Shown: positions 1 to 10,636, numbered from the stretch's first letter. The stretch is 64,000 bases of DNA from Hahella ganghwensis DSM 17046 (GCF_000376785.1 NZ_AQXX01000141.1:95906-159905); one strand, 5' to 3'. A program made the numbers and translations. The notes: generated by a model from the sequence alone, not told the origin.

Positions 1-753
1 CTCAAACCTATTGGCGCCGGAACGGAAAGAACTGAGGAATACCTGGAGCAGCAATTTCCAGATGTCCCGGTGATTCGCATTGACCGGGACTCAATACAAA
101 ACAAAGGCTCGCTTGACCAGAAGCTTTTACCAATACGGCAGGGCCACTCCTGCCTGATCGTCGGCACCCAAATGCTGGCCAAAGGGCACGACTTCCCCAA
201 TCTGTCCACTGTTGCAGTGCTTAATGCAGATGGCGGACTGTTTAGCAGCGATTTCAGGAGCACGGAAAAAACAGCCCAATTGCTGATACAGGTGGCCGGG
301 CGGGCCGGACGCAGGGAAAAGCCGGGCAAAGTCTTTATTCAAACCCAGTTTCCGGAACATCCTCTGCTGCAGTATATCCAGCAACATGATTATCGCGGAA
401 TCTATGCAAGCGAAATGGCCATGAGAAAACAGGGCCACTTCCCCCCGGCCTACTCCATGGCATTGATCAGAGGCGAAGCCTCATCATTGGAGGACACGCT
501 GAATTCACTATGGAAGCTCAGAGACCTTATGGAAACCTGCGAAAATCATTTGCCCTCGATTCACGGTCCTTTTCCATCTCTGATACAGAAAAAACAAAAC
601 CGCTTTCATGGCCTGATCTGGCTGTTCTCCGCTGACCGCTCTGTACTGAGAAAATTTCTCAGGCATTGGCTGGGCATGATGGAGAACCAGAAACTTAAGC
701 TGCCAGGAAAATTCCGCTGGCAGCTCGACGTTGACCCCATTGACACACTGTAA
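1..753 (+). CDS. priA: Primosomal protein N' (PriA helicase), C-terminal part, 5' end outside window
   Basis: This is the C-terminal part of the superfamily 2 DNA helicase that restarts collapsed replication forks by loading the primosome. The reading frame is open from base 1, so the gene begins upstream of the window. The first visible residues (GTERTEEYLEQQFPD, then VIRIDRD) match the region after the zinc-binding domain. LIVGTQMLAKGHDFPNLSTV and QVAGRAGRR are the late helicase motifs of this family (TQM.AKGHDFP and Q..GRAGR). About 250 residues are visible and the protein ends at TAA. The family identity is clear from these motifs; the ATPase Walker A part cannot be seen. Confidence 0.95.
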   Translation, partial: LKPIGAGTERTEEYLEQQFPDVPVIRIDRDSIQNKGSLDQKLLPIRQGHSCLIVGTQMLAKGHDFPNLSTVAVLNADGGLFSSDFRSTEKTAQLLIQVAGRAGRREKPGKVFIQTQFPEHPLLQYIQQHDYRGIYASEMAMRKQGHFPPAYSMALIRGEASSLEDTLNSLWKLRDLMETCENHLPSIHGPFPSLIQKKQNRFHGLIWLFSADRSVLRKFLRHWLGMMENQKLKLPGKFRWQLDVDPIDTL

Positions 754-775
754 TCAGGACAATTTCTGGTATCGG

Positions 776-804
776 TTGCGGACCCTGCCTAGGTGTAGGA
801 TAAT
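776..804 (+). promoter_or_regulatory. Possible sigma-70 promoter ahead of argS
   Basis: TTGCGG (776-781) and GATAAT (799-804) are separated by exactly 17 bases, a good match to the housekeeping consensus. It lies just after the priA stop, about 270 bases before argS, which would give argS a long leader. The rest of 754-1073 shows no gene or clear structure. It was found by eye only. Confidence 0.35.
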
Positions 805-1073
805 CACGCGATTTCAGTGCCTGTATTCTTTTTAGACAGGTCACCCCTGAGATTTGAGGTTTCATTGCTGCCGCACAATTTTGCATACCCAATGATTGCG
901 TCATATCAATCGTCGTATCTGCGATGTCTTCTGGACGACATACGCGGTTAATATTCAGGACCTATCTTCGACAGGCTGACAAGATAGAATTTAGCAGCAC
1001 TACCCGAAACCAAAATTCATCAGTACCGAATTTTTAAAACGAACTTTCAGAGCAGTTATCGGACTTATATATA

Positions 1074-2831
1074 ATGAAGCAAACTATCGCATCGCTGCTT
1101 CGCACCGCGTTAAAGAACCTGGCCAGCGAGGGCACTCTGGCTGAAGACCAGATCCCAGAATCCATTCTGGTGGAAAACACCCGGGACAAAAGCCACGGAG
1201 ACTTGGCAACCAACGTAGCCCTGACCCTGACCAAACAGGCCAAAATGCCACCGCGAAAACTGGCAGAAGCTATCGTTGCCAACCTGCCATCATCCCATCA
1301 CGTCAAGGATGTGGAAATTGCCGGTCCTGGATTTATTAACTTTTTCCTGAATGCCGCCAGTCAATTCGAAATCATCGGCAGCATTCTGGCCGCAGAAGAC
1401 AGCTTTGGCCGCAGCAATTTTGGTCAGAAGAAGCGCATTCAAGTTGAGTTCGTGTCTGCCAATCCCACTGGCCCACTGCATGTAGGACATGGTCGCGGAG
1501 CCGCATATGGGGCCACCATCGCTGAATTGCTGAAAGCGGTCGGCTACAGTGTCCATAACGAATATTACGTCAACGACGCTGGCCGCCAGATGAACATTCT
1601 GGCAGCCAGTGTCTGGCTGCGCTACCTGGAGTTGCAGGGAGAAACCCTGAATTTCCCCAGTAATGGCTACAAAGGCGAGTATGTTCGCGATATCGCGGCC
1701 GGACTGAAAGAGCAGCATGGTGATATATTCAAACACTCTTCCGCAGAGGTTTTCAGCGACATACCAGCAGATGAGCCTCAGGGTGGAGACAAGGAAGAGC
1801 ATATCGATGCACTGATTCAGAAGTGCCGCCAGCTGCTGGGAGCGGACAATTATTTGACCGTTTTTAACGCAGGCCTAGACAGCATTCTGACTGACATCAG
1901 AGATGACCTTGTAGAATTCGGCGTACGCTATGATGAGTGGTTCTCTGAAAAATCACTAAGCGCCGACATAGATAAAGCCCTTGCCCGATTACAGGAAGCC
2001 GGACATCTCTATGAAAAGGAAGGGGCGATCTGGTTCCGCTCTACCACGTTTGGAGATGATAAAGACAGAGTCGTGAAGCGGGAAAATGGTGAAGCCACTT
2101 ATTTCGCTTCCGATATTGCGTATCACCTGAACAAATTTGAACGCGGCTTTGACCGTGTCATCAACATTTGGGGTGCAGATCACCACGGCTACATTGCCAG
2201 GGTAAAAGCGGCACTGGAGGCTTTAGGTCTAGACAAGGATAAGCTCGACATAAAACTTGTCCAGTTTGCTATTCTCTATCGGGGCAAAGAGCGAGTCCAA
2301 ATGTCCACCCGTAGCGGCGAATTTGTGACTCTGCGTGAACTCCGGAATGAAGTAGGCAATGATGCAGCACGATTTGTGTATGTAACGCGTAAGACAGAAC
2401 AGCATATGGACTTTGATCTGGAGCTTGCCAAATCCGAAAGCAAGGATAACCCCGTCTACTATGTTCAATACGCCCATGCCCGTATTTGCAGTGTTATGCG
2501 CAAGTTGAGCGAAATGGGGCTGGAATGGGATAAACAGAAAGGCCTGGAAGCTCTACCGATTCTTAATGAAGAGGGTGAGAAGGATCTGGTAACCCAACTC
2601 AATCAGTACCCGGAAATGGTTCACAATGCAGCAGTTAACCTCGAACCCCATGTGTTAACTCATTACCTGCGGGACCTGGCATCCAACTTTCACGGCTATT
2701 ACAACTCCCACAAGGTATTGGAAGATGATGCGCAGGTCAGAAATGCCCGCCTGACATTGAGCATGGCAGTGCGGCAGATCCTGAGTAATGGACTCGGGCT
2801 GCTGGGAGTTTCAGCGCCAACACATATGTAA
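1074..2831 (+). CDS. argS: Arginyl-tRNA synthetase
   Basis: Class I aminoacyl-tRNA synthetase that charges tRNA-Arg with arginine in the cytoplasm. The 585-residue length is normal for the bacterial enzyme. The N-terminal tRNA-binding domain covers about residues 1-90. The HIGH signature appears as HVGH at 136-139 inside [13 protein letters not shown], and the KMSK-equivalent region near 405-412 reads VQMSTRSG, the degenerate form usual in ArgS. The C-terminal DALR-type anticodon-binding domain follows ([15 protein letters not shown]). The ATG start has no strong ribosome binding site. The gene lies between priA and a SPOR gene, as in Pseudomonas. Confidence 0.98.
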   Translation: MKQTIASLLRTALKNLASEGTLAEDQIPESILVENTRDKSHGDLATNVALTLTKQAKMPPRKLAEAIVANLPSSHHVKDVEIAGPGFINFFLNAASQFEIIGSILAAEDSFGRSNFGQKKRIQVEFVSANPTGPLHVGHGRGAAYGATIAELLKAVGYSVHNEYYVNDAGRQMNILAASVWLRYLELQGETLNFPSNGYKGEYVRDIAAGLKEQHGDIFKHSSAEVFSDIPADEPQGGDKEEHIDALIQKCRQLLGADNYLTVFNAGLDSILTDIRDDLVEFGVRYDEWFSEKSLSADIDKALARLQEAGHLYEKEGAIWFRSTTFGDDKDRVVKRENGEATYFASDIAYHLNKFERGFDRVINIWGADHHGYIARVKAALEALGLDKDKLDIKLVQFAILYRGKERVQMSTRSGEFVTLRELRNEVGNDAARFVYVTRKTEQHMDFDLELAKSESKDNPVYYVQYAHARICSVMRKLSEMGLEWDKQKGLEALPILNEEGEKDLVTQLNQYPEMVHNAAVNLEPHVLTHYLRDLASNFHGYYNSHKVLEDDAQVRNARLTLSMAVRQILSNGLGLLGVSAPTHM

Positions 2832-2985
2832 CCCCCAGAAAGATGTAACAACAGAACTCAGCCAAAAAACTGGGTTCCAACCCGACAGCACTTTGCGGGC
2901 ACCAATAAAAGCAGACGCTTTTTAGTCCCTCAAAGTGCTGAATTTGAATCCCTGTTCCCAGAGCAAATACTGCCAGATCTTTGAA

Positions 2986-3537
2986 ATGGCCAAAAAAACA
3001 ACTTCCTCCTCACAGAAAAAAGTTCCCGGTTGGGTTTGGGCATTCAATCTCGCCCTTGCCGCAATGTTCCTATATTTCCTTTATTACCTGAAGTCTGTCC
3101 CGGAAACGACGGAAATAGAATCCCCCGGGCAGACAACCACCAAACAGTCAACCTCTCCACAAAAACCAGCAGAGGAAAGCGACGCCCCCCAGAAAGAAGA
3201 CCCCCGCTTCAAATTCTATGACATGCTGCCTGAAACAGAGGTGGTTGCGCCGAAAGTTGAGGAGTACACCCCCAAAAAACTTCCGGAGAATTATGCCTAT
3301 ATGCTCCAGACCGGATCCTTCCGAACCTTTGATGATGCTGAGCGACAGCGGGCGATGATTGGCTTCCAGGGGCTTAAGGCTCAGGTGGAAAAATACCAGG
3401 CCAGCGAGGACAACATCTGGTTCAGAGTTAAAGTGGGCCCCTTCACCTCAAGATCAAAAATGAACAGCGCGGTGGACAAGTTGGTTGCCATTAACATTCA
3501 ACCCCTCGTTAAGAAGCTGAAAACCGACAAGGAGTAG
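2986..3537 (+). CDS. SPOR-domain membrane protein (FtsN-like)
   Basis: Probable inner-membrane protein with a periplasmic peptidoglycan-binding SPOR domain, of the type that goes to the division septum. The preferred start is the ATG at 2986 (MAKKTTSSSQKKVPG) rather than the upstream GTG at 2935; this gives the short basic cytoplasmic tail typical of the family and 183 residues. A single membrane helix (WVWAFNLALAAMFLYFLYYL) covers about residues 15-35. A Pro/Thr/Glu-rich linker follows, and the SPOR domain occupies roughly 100-180 (YAYMLQTGSFRTFDDAERQR ... WFRVKVGPF). The position between argS and hslV is conserved in related bacteria. Whether it is the essential FtsN or a paralogue cannot be told from sequence. 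Confidence 0.88.
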   Translation: MAKKTTSSSQKKVPGWVWAFNLALAAMFLYFLYYLKSVPETTEIESPGQTTTKQSTSPQKPAEESDAPQKEDPRFKFYDMLPETEVVAPKVEEYTPKKLPENYAYMLQTGSFRTFDDAERQRAMIGFQGLKAQVEKYQASEDNIWFRVKVGPFTSRSKMNSAVDKLVAINIQPLVKKLKTDKE

Positions 3538-3561
3538 ATGCCAGCCCCCTTCCTTTTTCTC

Positions 3562-3589
3562 CTTGAATTTCCGGGAAGAGGCTCCATAT
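3562..3589 (+). promoter_or_regulatory. Sigma-32 (heat-shock) promoter of hslVU
   Basis: CTTGAA (3562-3567), a 14-base spacer and CTCCATAT (3582-3589) match the RpoH consensus (CTTGAA, 13-15 bases, CCCCATnT) at nearly every position. The T/C-rich bases just before the -35 element also fit. It lies about 70 bases before hslV, whose E. coli counterpart is a known sigma-32 target. Confidence 0.7.
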
Positions 3590-3657
3590 AGTTTTTTCTG
3601 TCGCGAGGGTTCGGCCTTCAGCTTTAATTATCTCATTCACTTTACTTGGAGTAGGGA

Positions 3658-4188
3658 ATGACCACCATTGTATCCGTTCGTAGAGACGGCCATGTCGCCA
3701 TGGGGGGTGACGGCCAGGTATCCCTCGGCAATACTGTCATGAAGGGGAATGCACGCAAAGTCAGACGCCTGTATCACGACAAGGTTATCGCAGGATTTGC
3801 CGGCGGCACTGCCGATGCGTTCACTCTGTTTGAACGCTTCGAAGCCCAGTTGGAGAAACACCAGGGAAATCTGGTCAGGGCAGCCGTGGAGCTGGCAAAA
3901 GACTGGCGGACAGACAGAGCTCTTCGTAGACTTGAAGCCCTTTTGGCAGTGGCGGATGAAAATGCCTCCCTCATTATTACCGGTAATGGTGATGTTATTG
4001 AACCGGAACAGAGCCTCATTGCCATTGGCTCCGGTGGTCCATATGCCCAGGCTGCCGCAAGAGCCCTATTAGAGAATACCGATCTGAATGCCCGTGAAAT
4101 TGTCGAGAAGAGCCTGGAAATTGCTGGTGATATTTGTGTGTACACAAATCAGCAACGCACTCTTGAAGAACTCGGCGGCACTCAGTAA
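3658..4188 (+). CDS. hslV: ATP-dependent protease HslV (ClpQ) peptidase subunit
   Basis: Proteasome-like threonine peptidase that forms a double hexamer capped by HslU and degrades misfolded or regulatory proteins in the cytoplasm. The product is 176 residues, the same length as the E. coli protein. After Met removal, Thr2 ([20 protein letters not shown]) is the catalytic nucleophile; [12 protein letters not shown] and [16 protein letters not shown] are family signatures. A strong Shine-Dalgarno (GGAG) lies before the ATG. hslU follows after 31 bases, and a sigma-32 promoter lies upstream, so this is a heat-shock operon. Confidence 0.98.
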   Translation: MTTIVSVRRDGHVAMGGDGQVSLGNTVMKGNARKVRRLYHDKVIAGFAGGTADAFTLFERFEAQLEKHQGNLVRAAVELAKDWRTDRALRRLEALLAVADENASLIITGNGDVIEPEQSLIAIGSGGPYAQAAARALLENTDLNAREIVEKSLEIAGDICVYTNQQRTLEELGGTQ

Positions 4189-4219
4189 CAGCAATTGAAC
4201 AGTTAAAAGGTTATCAATA

Positions 4220-5551
4220 ATGTCAGGCATGACACCTCGCGAAATCGTCCAAGAACTTGATCGGCACATCATTGGTCAGAATTCCGCCAAACGTGCGGTT
4301 GCGATTGCTCTCAGAAATCGCTGGCGCAGAATGCAGATTGATGAAGGCCTCAGAGATGAAGTTACCCCTAAGAACATCCTGATGATAGGCCCCACCGGGG
4401 TCGGCAAAACAGAAATTGCCCGCCGTCTGGCCAAACTTGCAGACGCTCCTTTCATCAAGGTGGAAGCGACCAAGTTTACCGAGGTAGGCTATGTTGGTCG
4501 CGATGTCGAATCCATTATTCGAGATCTGGCGGATATGGCGATCAAGATGCTGCGGGAAAAAGAAGTAGCCAAGGTGGAAAATCGCGCCTTGGATGCTGCC
4601 GAGGACCGAATTCTTGATGTTCTGCTTCCACCGGCGCGTTCATTTGGTTCTGAGGACACTCCGACCGACCAGGAATCCACCGCACGCCAGGTATTTCGCA
4701 AAAAGCTTCGCGAAGGTGTTCTGGATGACAAAGAAATCGATATTGAGATTAAATCCACCCCGGTAGGTGTGGAGATCATGGCCCACCCTGGCATGGAAGA
4801 AATGACCAGTCAGTTACAAAACATGTTCTCTAACATTTCCGGTGACCGTAAACGCACCAAGCGAATGAAAGTCGCTGATGCGATGAAAAAGGTTAAGGAT
4901 GAGGAAGCCTCCAAGCTCATCAATGAAGAAGAGCTTAAGCAAAGAGCGCTATCTCTGGTTGAACAGAACGGTATTGTCTTTATCGATGAGATTGACAAGG
5001 TAGCCAAGCGCTCAGAAACCGGCTCGGCAGATGTGTCCCGGGAAGGGGTTCAGCGTGATTTGCTGCCACTGATCGAGGGCTGCACCGTCAGCACCAAGTT
5101 CGGTATGATCAGAACCGATCATATCCTCTTTATTGCTTCGGGGGCGTTCCACCTGTCCAAACCGTCAGACCTGATTCCTGAACTACAGGGACGACTGCCA
5201 ATTCGTGTAGAACTTGATGCATTGACCCCGGAAGATTTTGAACGAATTCTGACCGAACCGAACGCTTCACTGACAGAGCAATACATTGCACTGATGGCGA
5301 CGGAGTCTGTCAATATTTCTTTTGCTCCAGGAGCCATCACCCGCATTGCCGAAATTGCCTGGAAGGTTAATGAAAAAACCGAGAATATCGGTGCCCGTCG
5401 ACTTCATACGGTCATGGAAAAGCTTCTGGAAGAGGTTTCCTTTAGTGCCGGTGATCAGATTCGGGAACATTTTGAAATTACCCCCGATTATGTGGACAAG
5501 TACCTTGGAGACCTCTCCGAGGATGAAGACTTGAGTCGCTACATTCTCTAA
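4220..5551 (+). CDS. hslU: ATP-dependent unfoldase HslU (ClpY)
   Basis: AAA+ ATPase that recognises, unfolds and feeds substrates into HslV. It has 443 residues, as in E. coli. The N-terminal start [17 protein letters not shown] is diagnostic. Walker A is GPTGVGKT at about 57-64, Walker B is IVFIDEIDK near 250, and the substrate-handling I domain lies between them (about 110-240). The C-terminal tail ends LSRYIL, the short hydrophobic end that inserts into HslV. It is co-transcribed with hslV. Confidence 0.98.
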   Translation: MSGMTPREIVQELDRHIIGQNSAKRAVAIALRNRWRRMQIDEGLRDEVTPKNILMIGPTGVGKTEIARRLAKLADAPFIKVEATKFTEVGYVGRDVESIIRDLADMAIKMLREKEVAKVENRALDAAEDRILDVLLPPARSFGSEDTPTDQESTARQVFRKKLREGVLDDKEIDIEIKSTPVGVEIMAHPGMEEMTSQLQNMFSNISGDRKRTKRMKVADAMKKVKDEEASKLINEEELKQRALSLVEQNGIVFIDEIDKVAKRSETGSADVSREGVQRDLLPLIEGCTVSTKFGMIRTDHILFIASGAFHLSKPSDLIPELQGRLPIRVELDALTPEDFERILTEPNASLTEQYIALMATESVNISFAPGAITRIAEIAWKVNEKTENIGARRLHTVMEKLLEEVSFSAGDQIREHFEITPDYVDKYLGDLSEDEDLSRYIL

Positions 5552-5572
5552 GCAAATTGATGTGATGATTCT

Positions 5573-5926
5573 ATGAGCAATATTCCCTCTCAGATTCAAT
5601 TACATCAGAAATCATGCACCCTGGAGCTGACCTATGCTTCAGGGCTGCATGAAATACTTGATGCTGAGTTTCTCAGGGTAAACTCCCCCAGTGCAGAAGT
5701 CAGAGGACATGGTGGACAAGGAGGAACACTACCAACAGGGAAGCGTGACGTTGCTATTACGAACGTAGAAGTTGTCGGCAACTACGCGTTAAAAATCACT
5801 TTCAGTGACGGCCACGACAGCGGACTTTATGCCTGGGACTATCTTGAAGACCTTTGTAGAAACAAATCGCAATACTGGCAGTCATACCTCGCCAAGCTTT
5901 CCGCAACCAATGGAAGTCGCGACTAA
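5573..5926 (+). CDS. DUF971 protein (gamma-butyrobetaine hydroxylase-like N-terminal domain)
   Basis: Small protein of 117 residues made of a single DUF971 domain. Typical features are LELTYASGLHEILDAEFLR, the acidic/Gly stretch around EVRGHGGQGG, and the C-terminal VGNYALKITFSDGHDSGLYAWDYL. The same fold forms the N-terminal domain of gamma-butyrobetaine hydroxylase and TauD-like enzymes, but no catalytic oxygenase domain is present here. It starts 21 bases after hslU and is probably the last gene of that operon, a linkage widely conserved in gammaproteobacteria. The function of the stand-alone domain is not known. Confidence 0.88.
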   Translation: MSNIPSQIQLHQKSCTLELTYASGLHEILDAEFLRVNSPSAEVRGHGGQGGTLPTGKRDVAITNVEVVGNYALKITFSDGHDSGLYAWDYLEDLCRNKSQYWQSYLAKLSATNGSRD

Positions 5927-5977
5927 GCGTTCGGATACCTGACAAAACCGTGCATCTGGTCTGAAAGCACCCTTAAA

Positions 5978-6031
5978 TAAAAAACCCTTCGTCCAAATGG
6001 GGTTTGATAGGAGGGGGAATCGGACGAAGGG
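5978..6031 (-). terminator. Intrinsic terminator for the patatin-like gene
   Basis: A 10-bp perfect stem (CCCTTCGTCC at 5985-5994 with GGACGAAGGG at 6022-6031) encloses a 27-base loop. Read on the minus strand the stem is followed by six T, then ATTT. It lies about 90 bases past the stop of the minus-strand phospholipase gene. There is no T tract on the plus strand, so it does not look like a terminator for the hslVU operon. Confidence 0.6.
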
Positions 6032-6119
6032 TCAAAACCGAACCTTCATTGCCAGTACCTATATAATTAGCGCCACCATTGCTCTCATCCCATCCCTCTC
6101 CTAACTGCAGGATGAGACG

Positions 6120-7388
6120 TTATATAATTTTTCTCGCGCTATGCAGAAAATCAGCCACGCCTTCCATTCCAGCACCGATCCGGTTCAAATACCCCCCGTT
6201 GTTACGACGCCTCTCATTGGCGACATATAACGGCAGCATTTCTCCGTATAGGCTGGTACTGATTGTCCTTTGTTCATCTTCCAGAATATCTTTGCGTATC
6301 GTAATGTTGAATGGTGCCAGTTGTTTTGAGAGCTCATCATAGCGGTTCAGCAAATCCTGCCGGGTCATCTGGTAGGCATGCTCACAAACAATCCGCCGAG
6401 ACTGGAAGCTGAAGACATTCGAGAAAAACAGCTTGGCATCATCTCGTGTCGGCTCAAACAGGCTAATGACCGCGTTAGGATACTCTTTGTCATACATCGC
6501 CATTCCTGCTCGCATTCTTGAATACACCATCGTCCGATAGGTCTGCGCCACAATATTGGGCATCCCTCTGTTCAACAGCGCTCCGGGTTCCATCGTGCCA
6601 GCCTCCACTGCAGCCTGGACATCTATTGGTACCACAGGATTGATCGCCAGAATCAAATCTGCCCCATCCTCAAGGGCAACGGAAGCATGAATTCCCTTTC
6701 TCAGCGTACCATCGGCATAATACCGACCATCAATCTCCACGGGAGTGTATACCGCAGGTGCCGCAACACTGGCCTGAACGGCTCTGGAGATGGGAACATG
6801 GTCAAACCCGGGAGAGCCAAAACGCACTGTTTCACTACTTTCAACGTCTGCGGCGATCAGATAGAGCCGCCGGCTCAGCTTGCGGAAATCGTTCGTTCTA
6901 CCAAGCAGACTGAAAGACCTTTCCAGATATTCATTCAAACCTTCATTATCAAATAAGCCTGAAGGTACCGCCTGAGCCAGAATCGTCATGGCTTCCACAA
7001 AACTCTGATCTCTGGGGTTTTCTATAAACTTTGCACAGGCCTCTACCAGCAACCCGGGCACAGACACTGCCCTCTTCAGATATTCCTTGACCGCAGGCCT
7101 GAAAAAAACTTCCGGGTGGAATGGGTGAACATCTGCTTCATTTTTCACAAATATCCGGCACATCTGCGCAGTGGTCATCTGATTCGCTAAATTGGCAGCC
7201 ACAAATGACCCGGCACTCACCCCGACATATACATACAAATCGTTAAAATCGATTCCTTCCAAAGCTTCATCAAGCGCCCTGAGTGCACCAATTTCATATA
7301 TACCTCCCAAAGCTCCGCCGCCGCCTAGCACCAGGCCGACTTTTGGTAAGGTCTTACTATCTTCGCGGTTTTCCGCCATATTAAGCAT
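6120..7388 (-). CDS. Patatin-like phospholipase family protein
   Basis: Serine lipid hydrolase of the patatin family, predicted to cleave acyl esters of phospholipids by a Ser-Asp dyad. The oxyanion-hole loop is VGLVLGGGGALGG near the N-terminus. The nucleophile elbow GVSAGS (G-x-S-x-G) lies about 40 residues later, and the catalytic Asp is in YADGTLRKG. There is no signal peptide or membrane helix, so it is probably cytoplasmic or peripheral. Length is about 422 residues. Three in-frame starts are close together: TTG 7400, ATG 7388 and ATG 7379. None has a strong ribosome binding site, so the start is uncertain. It is transcribed alone, opposite to hslVU. The substrate is unknown. Confidence 0.88.
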   Translation of the reverse strand: MLNMAENREDSKTLPKVGLVLGGGGALGGIYEIGALRALDEALEGIDFNDLYVYVGVSAGSFVAANLANQMTTAQMCRIFVKNEADVHPFHPEVFFRPAVKEYLKRAVSVPGLLVEACAKFIENPRDQSFVEAMTILAQAVPSGLFDNEGLNEYLERSFSLLGRTNDFRKLSRRLYLIAADVESSETVRFGSPGFDHVPISRAVQASVAAPAVYTPVEIDGRYYADGTLRKGIHASVALEDGADLILAINPVVPIDVQAAVEAGTMEPGALLNRGMPNIVAQTYRTMVYSRMRAGMAMYDKEYPNAVISLFEPTRDDAKLFFSNVFSFQSRRIVCEHAYQMTRQDLLNRYDELSKQLAPFNITIRKDILEDEQRTISTSLYGEMLPLYVANERRRNNGGYLNRIGAGMEGVADFLHSARKII

Positions 7389-7660
7389 CCGTCTGAGCAA
7401 CTGATAAGCGTCTGTCAGAAAACCAGGCGCACCATTGTTTTACTACCGGCACGCCTGTGACAAAACAGCTTAAAGTATAGTGTTTTACAGGAAACACTTG
7501 GCGAATTCTGCCATAAATAGGCCGAAACTCTCGACACTCGTCACAAAAACTAACAGAGCCGATTAGAATAATCATACTAAAGAAAGGAAACACAGCGAGG
7601 ATATAGACGGCTTCGCCTGAAGCAGGAGATGAAATCAGGTGCAGGGAGAAAGAGCCAGTG

Positions 7661-9934
7661 TCAGTGCCGAACCGGACGGGTAAACTGATCAAAACCAGCT
7701 TCCTTCAAAGCCAGTTCCAATGTGCTTTTGACAACTTGAGGGCTATCCATACACAACAAACGCCTGAGCACATCCTCCGCCCACCTCATGGATATGGATC
7801 GCAGCACCAGCTTAACCTTTGGCAGATTAACAGCATTCATCGACAAAATATCGTACCCCATGGCTGCGAGCAAAATAGCGCCACCAGGGTCACCAGCCAG
7901 CTCGCCACAGATGCTGGCCTGTTTACCCACCGCATGCGCATCACAGACAATTTTATACAAGGCCTGCAGGACAGCCGGATGAAAGGAATGATAAAGACTG
8001 GCTACCCGCGGATTATTTCGGTCCACGGCCAGCATATATTGAGTAAGGTCGTTACTTCCAACACTGATAAAGTCCACTCTTTCAGCTATTTCCTTCACCT
8101 GAAAAATGGCACTGGGGACTTCGATCATGACGCCTACCGGTGGCATTTTGACATCCACACCTTCCTCACGAACCTCATGATATACCCGGTATATCAAATG
8201 AAGCGCTTCTTCCACCTCTGAAATATTGGAAATCATCGGCAGCATGATACGTAAGTTGTCCAGACCTTCGCTTGCTTTCAACATAGCCCGAACCTGCACC
8301 AGAAAAATTTCCGGATGGTCCAGGGTTACCCGAATACCGCGCCATCCCAGAAATGGATTTTCTTCCTTAATCGGAAAATACGTCAGCGCCTTATCTCCGC
8401 CGATATCAAGCGTCCGCATAGTAACCATCGAAGGCGAAAATGCATCCAACTGTTCGCGATAGCAGTCGCGTTGCTCCAGTTCACTGGGAAAGCGATCATT
8501 AATCATGAAAGGAACTTCCGTCCGGTAAAGTCCCACACCTTCCGCCCCATGATTGAGGGAACGCATGACATCTGTCATCAGGCCAGTATTAACCCACATG
8601 GAGACATGATGTCCGTCAGTCGTAACGCATGGCTTATCCTTAAGCTCATCAAAGCCCTTGGAAATCTGCTCTTCTTCCTCGACCAATACGGAATAAGAAC
8701 TCAATAACTCAGGAGACAGATGGCTGAAAACTTCGCCTTTGTATCCATCAACAATAACCTGACGTCCTTCCAGTTTGCTGATGGGCATGTCCACAACCCC
8801 CATCACGCATGGCAGCCCCATTGCCCGCGCCAAAATGGCGACATGTGAATTACCAGACCCAAGCACTGATACCAGCGCTCTGAGATTTTCTTTGGGAACT
8901 TCTCCCAACATGGAAGGTGTTAACTCTTCACTGACCAAGATCGTGTCCTGAGGATATTCCCTTTCCTCACTGGAATCCGGTTTTTGCAGATAGGCCAGTA
9001 CACGCTGCCCAAGATCTTTGATATCCACAGCCCGCTCACGCAGATAGGGATCATTAATCGCCTCGAAGTGGCGCACATATTCCTGAACAACTTCTTTGAG
9101 TGCCCCCTGAGCCCAGTGCCCTTTGTTGATAATATTCTTGACCTCGCCACTGAGCGCAGTGTCGTCAAGCATTCCCAGATATACATCAAACAGCGCCTGC
9201 TCTTCAGGTCTGAGCTGACTGGCCAGTCTCGCGCCCACTTGGCGGATATCCTGACGTACGGATTCAACAGCGGATTCAAAGAAGGCGATCTCGGCTTCAA
9301 TATCGGCACACTCTTTATCGGGCACCGAATTCAGATCGGCCAGCGGATAGAACACCACACAGGAGCCAATTGCCACACCGGCAGAGCCTGCCACGCCTTT
9401 AAAGCAAATGTCCTTGGCCTTCTGGCCAGTAAAATCAAGACCCGAAATGATGTCCGAAGCTTCACCATGCGCAATGATGGCGGCCAACTGAGCGGAGATG
9501 GTGACTAGAAAGGCTTCTTCACCTTCATCAAATAAACGACTTGCACGCTGCTGTACAACCAGAACACCCAACACTTTTCTGTGGTGAATGATCGGAACGC
9601 CCAGGAAGGATTTGTATTTTTCTTCGCCGGTCTCGGGAAAGTAACGGTAACGGGGATGCGCTGGGGCATTATGTAAATTGAGGGGCTCTTCTCTAACCCC
9701 CACCAGACCGACGAGACCTTCGGAGTGCCCCAGTTTGACTTTACCAATGGCCGCCGGGTTGAGCCCCTTTGTCGCCATCAGAATATATCGGTTGGTTTCC
9801 GGATCCAGAAGATAAATGGAACACACTTCAGTGTTCATAGCTTCATGTACGCGCTCGACAATAAGCTCTAACGCAACTCCCAGATCGGGAGCGGCATTGA
9901 CCTCTTGTACAATACTTCGCAGTACACTCAGCAT
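7661..9934 (-). CDS. ptsP: Phosphoenolpyruvate--protein phosphotransferase PtsP (EI-Ntr)
   Basis: Enzyme I of the nitrogen-related phosphotransferase system; it takes phosphate from PEP and passes it to NPr and then EIIA-Ntr, which regulate metabolism and potassium/nitrogen responses rather than sugar uptake. It has 757 residues. The N-terminal GAF domain (about 1-165; VNAAPDLGVALELIVERV) is the mark of PtsP as opposed to PtsI. The PEP-utilising mobile domain carries the phospho-His near residue 365 in GSGNSHVAILARAMGLP. The C-terminal TIM barrel includes LYRTEVPFM, MLPMISNISEVEEA and DFISVGSNDLTQYMLAVDR. It lies downstream of rppH on the same strand, a conserved pair. ptsO and ptsN are not in this window. 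Confidence 0.96.
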   Translation of the reverse strand: MLSVLRSIVQEVNAAPDLGVALELIVERVHEAMNTEVCSIYLLDPETNRYILMATKGLNPAAIGKVKLGHSEGLVGLVGVREEPLNLHNAPAHPRYRYFPETGEEKYKSFLGVPIIHHRKVLGVLVVQQRASRLFDEGEEAFLVTISAQLAAIIAHGEASDIISGLDFTGQKAKDICFKGVAGSAGVAIGSCVVFYPLADLNSVPDKECADIEAEIAFFESAVESVRQDIRQVGARLASQLRPEEQALFDVYLGMLDDTALSGEVKNIINKGHWAQGALKEVVQEYVRHFEAINDPYLRERAVDIKDLGQRVLAYLQKPDSSEEREYPQDTILVSEELTPSMLGEVPKENLRALVSVLGSGNSHVAILARAMGLPCVMGVVDMPISKLEGRQVIVDGYKGEVFSHLSPELLSSYSVLVEEEEQISKGFDELKDKPCVTTDGHHVSMWVNTGLMTDVMRSLNHGAEGVGLYRTEVPFMINDRFPSELEQRDCYREQLDAFSPSMVTMRTLDIGGDKALTYFPIKEENPFLGWRGIRVTLDHPEIFLVQVRAMLKASEGLDNLRIMLPMISNISEVEEALHLIYRVYHEVREEGVDVKMPPVGVMIEVPSAIFQVKEIAERVDFISVGSNDLTQYMLAVDRNNPRVASLYHSFHPAVLQALYKIVCDAHAVGKQASICGELAGDPGGAILLAAMGYDILSMNAVNLPKVKLVLRSISMRWAEDVLRRLLCMDSPQVVKSTLELALKEAGFDQFTRPVRH

Positions 9935-10156
9935 GGCCTACCTGTATATCGAAACCAGTCGTCCGAAGACAACCACATTGGCGGAATTTTCAGCCCCACT
10001 CTCTTTTCCGTTTTCCGGCCGGCATAACTTCCCGACCGGCACCGCCTGAGCGAGCCTGACAGTATTTGTTATTGCCCGCATGACCCACAGGTCTCGCGAG
10101 ATATCATTCTTAGTAAGCTGACAGTCAATTAAGAATAGCAGCGTTGAATACCGAAT

Positions 10157-10636
10157 CTAGCTTCTTTTAAACAGAACCGGTGCAAATTCCTTCATGGCAC
10201 GCCGGTAGACCTCCCTCTTAAAGGACACCACCTGCCCCAGGGGATACCAGTAACTTACCCAGCGCCAACCATCAAATTCAGGCTCTTCACAGTCATCCAT
10301 CCGGATCGCACTGTCTTCTGCCAGCAGCTTGAGCATAAACCACTTTTGTTTCTGTCCGACACAAATCGGATGGGAATCGTGCCGGATCATTTTCTTGGGT
10401 AACCGATATCGAAGCCACCCCCGTGTTCCAGCGACAATTCTTACAGCCTCAGGCGAAAGACCAACCTCTTCCTTAAGCTCTCGATACAATGCGTCTTCCG
10501 GAGATTCATCCCGTTTAATGCCCCCTTGGGGAAACTGCCAGGAATCCTGCCCAATTCTCCGTGCCCAAAACACCTGATTGTGTTCATTACACAGAATAAT
10601 GCCGACATTGGGTCGATAACCTTCAGAATCGATCAC
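10157..10636 (-). CDS. rppH: RNA pyrophosphohydrolase (Nudix)
   Basis: Removes pyrophosphate from the 5' triphosphate end of mRNA and so triggers RNase E-dependent decay. The frame can be opened at 10672, but the GTG at 10636 is chosen because it has an AGAAGGA ribosome binding site 8 bases upstream and gives the canonical N-terminus [15 protein letters not shown] and 159 residues, close to Pseudomonas RppH. The Nudix box is [20 protein letters not shown] followed by VGL, with WQFPQGG before it. It is the first gene of an rppH-ptsP unit and is divergent from the HAD phosphatase gene. Confidence 0.95.
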   Translation of the reverse strand: MIDSEGYRPNVGIILCNEHNQVFWARRIGQDSWQFPQGGIKRDESPEDALYRELKEEVGLSPEAVRIVAGTRGWLRYRLPKKMIRHDSHPICVGQKQKWFMLKLLAEDSAIRMDDCEEPEFDGWRWVSYWYPLGQVVSFKREVYRRAMKEFAPVLFKRS

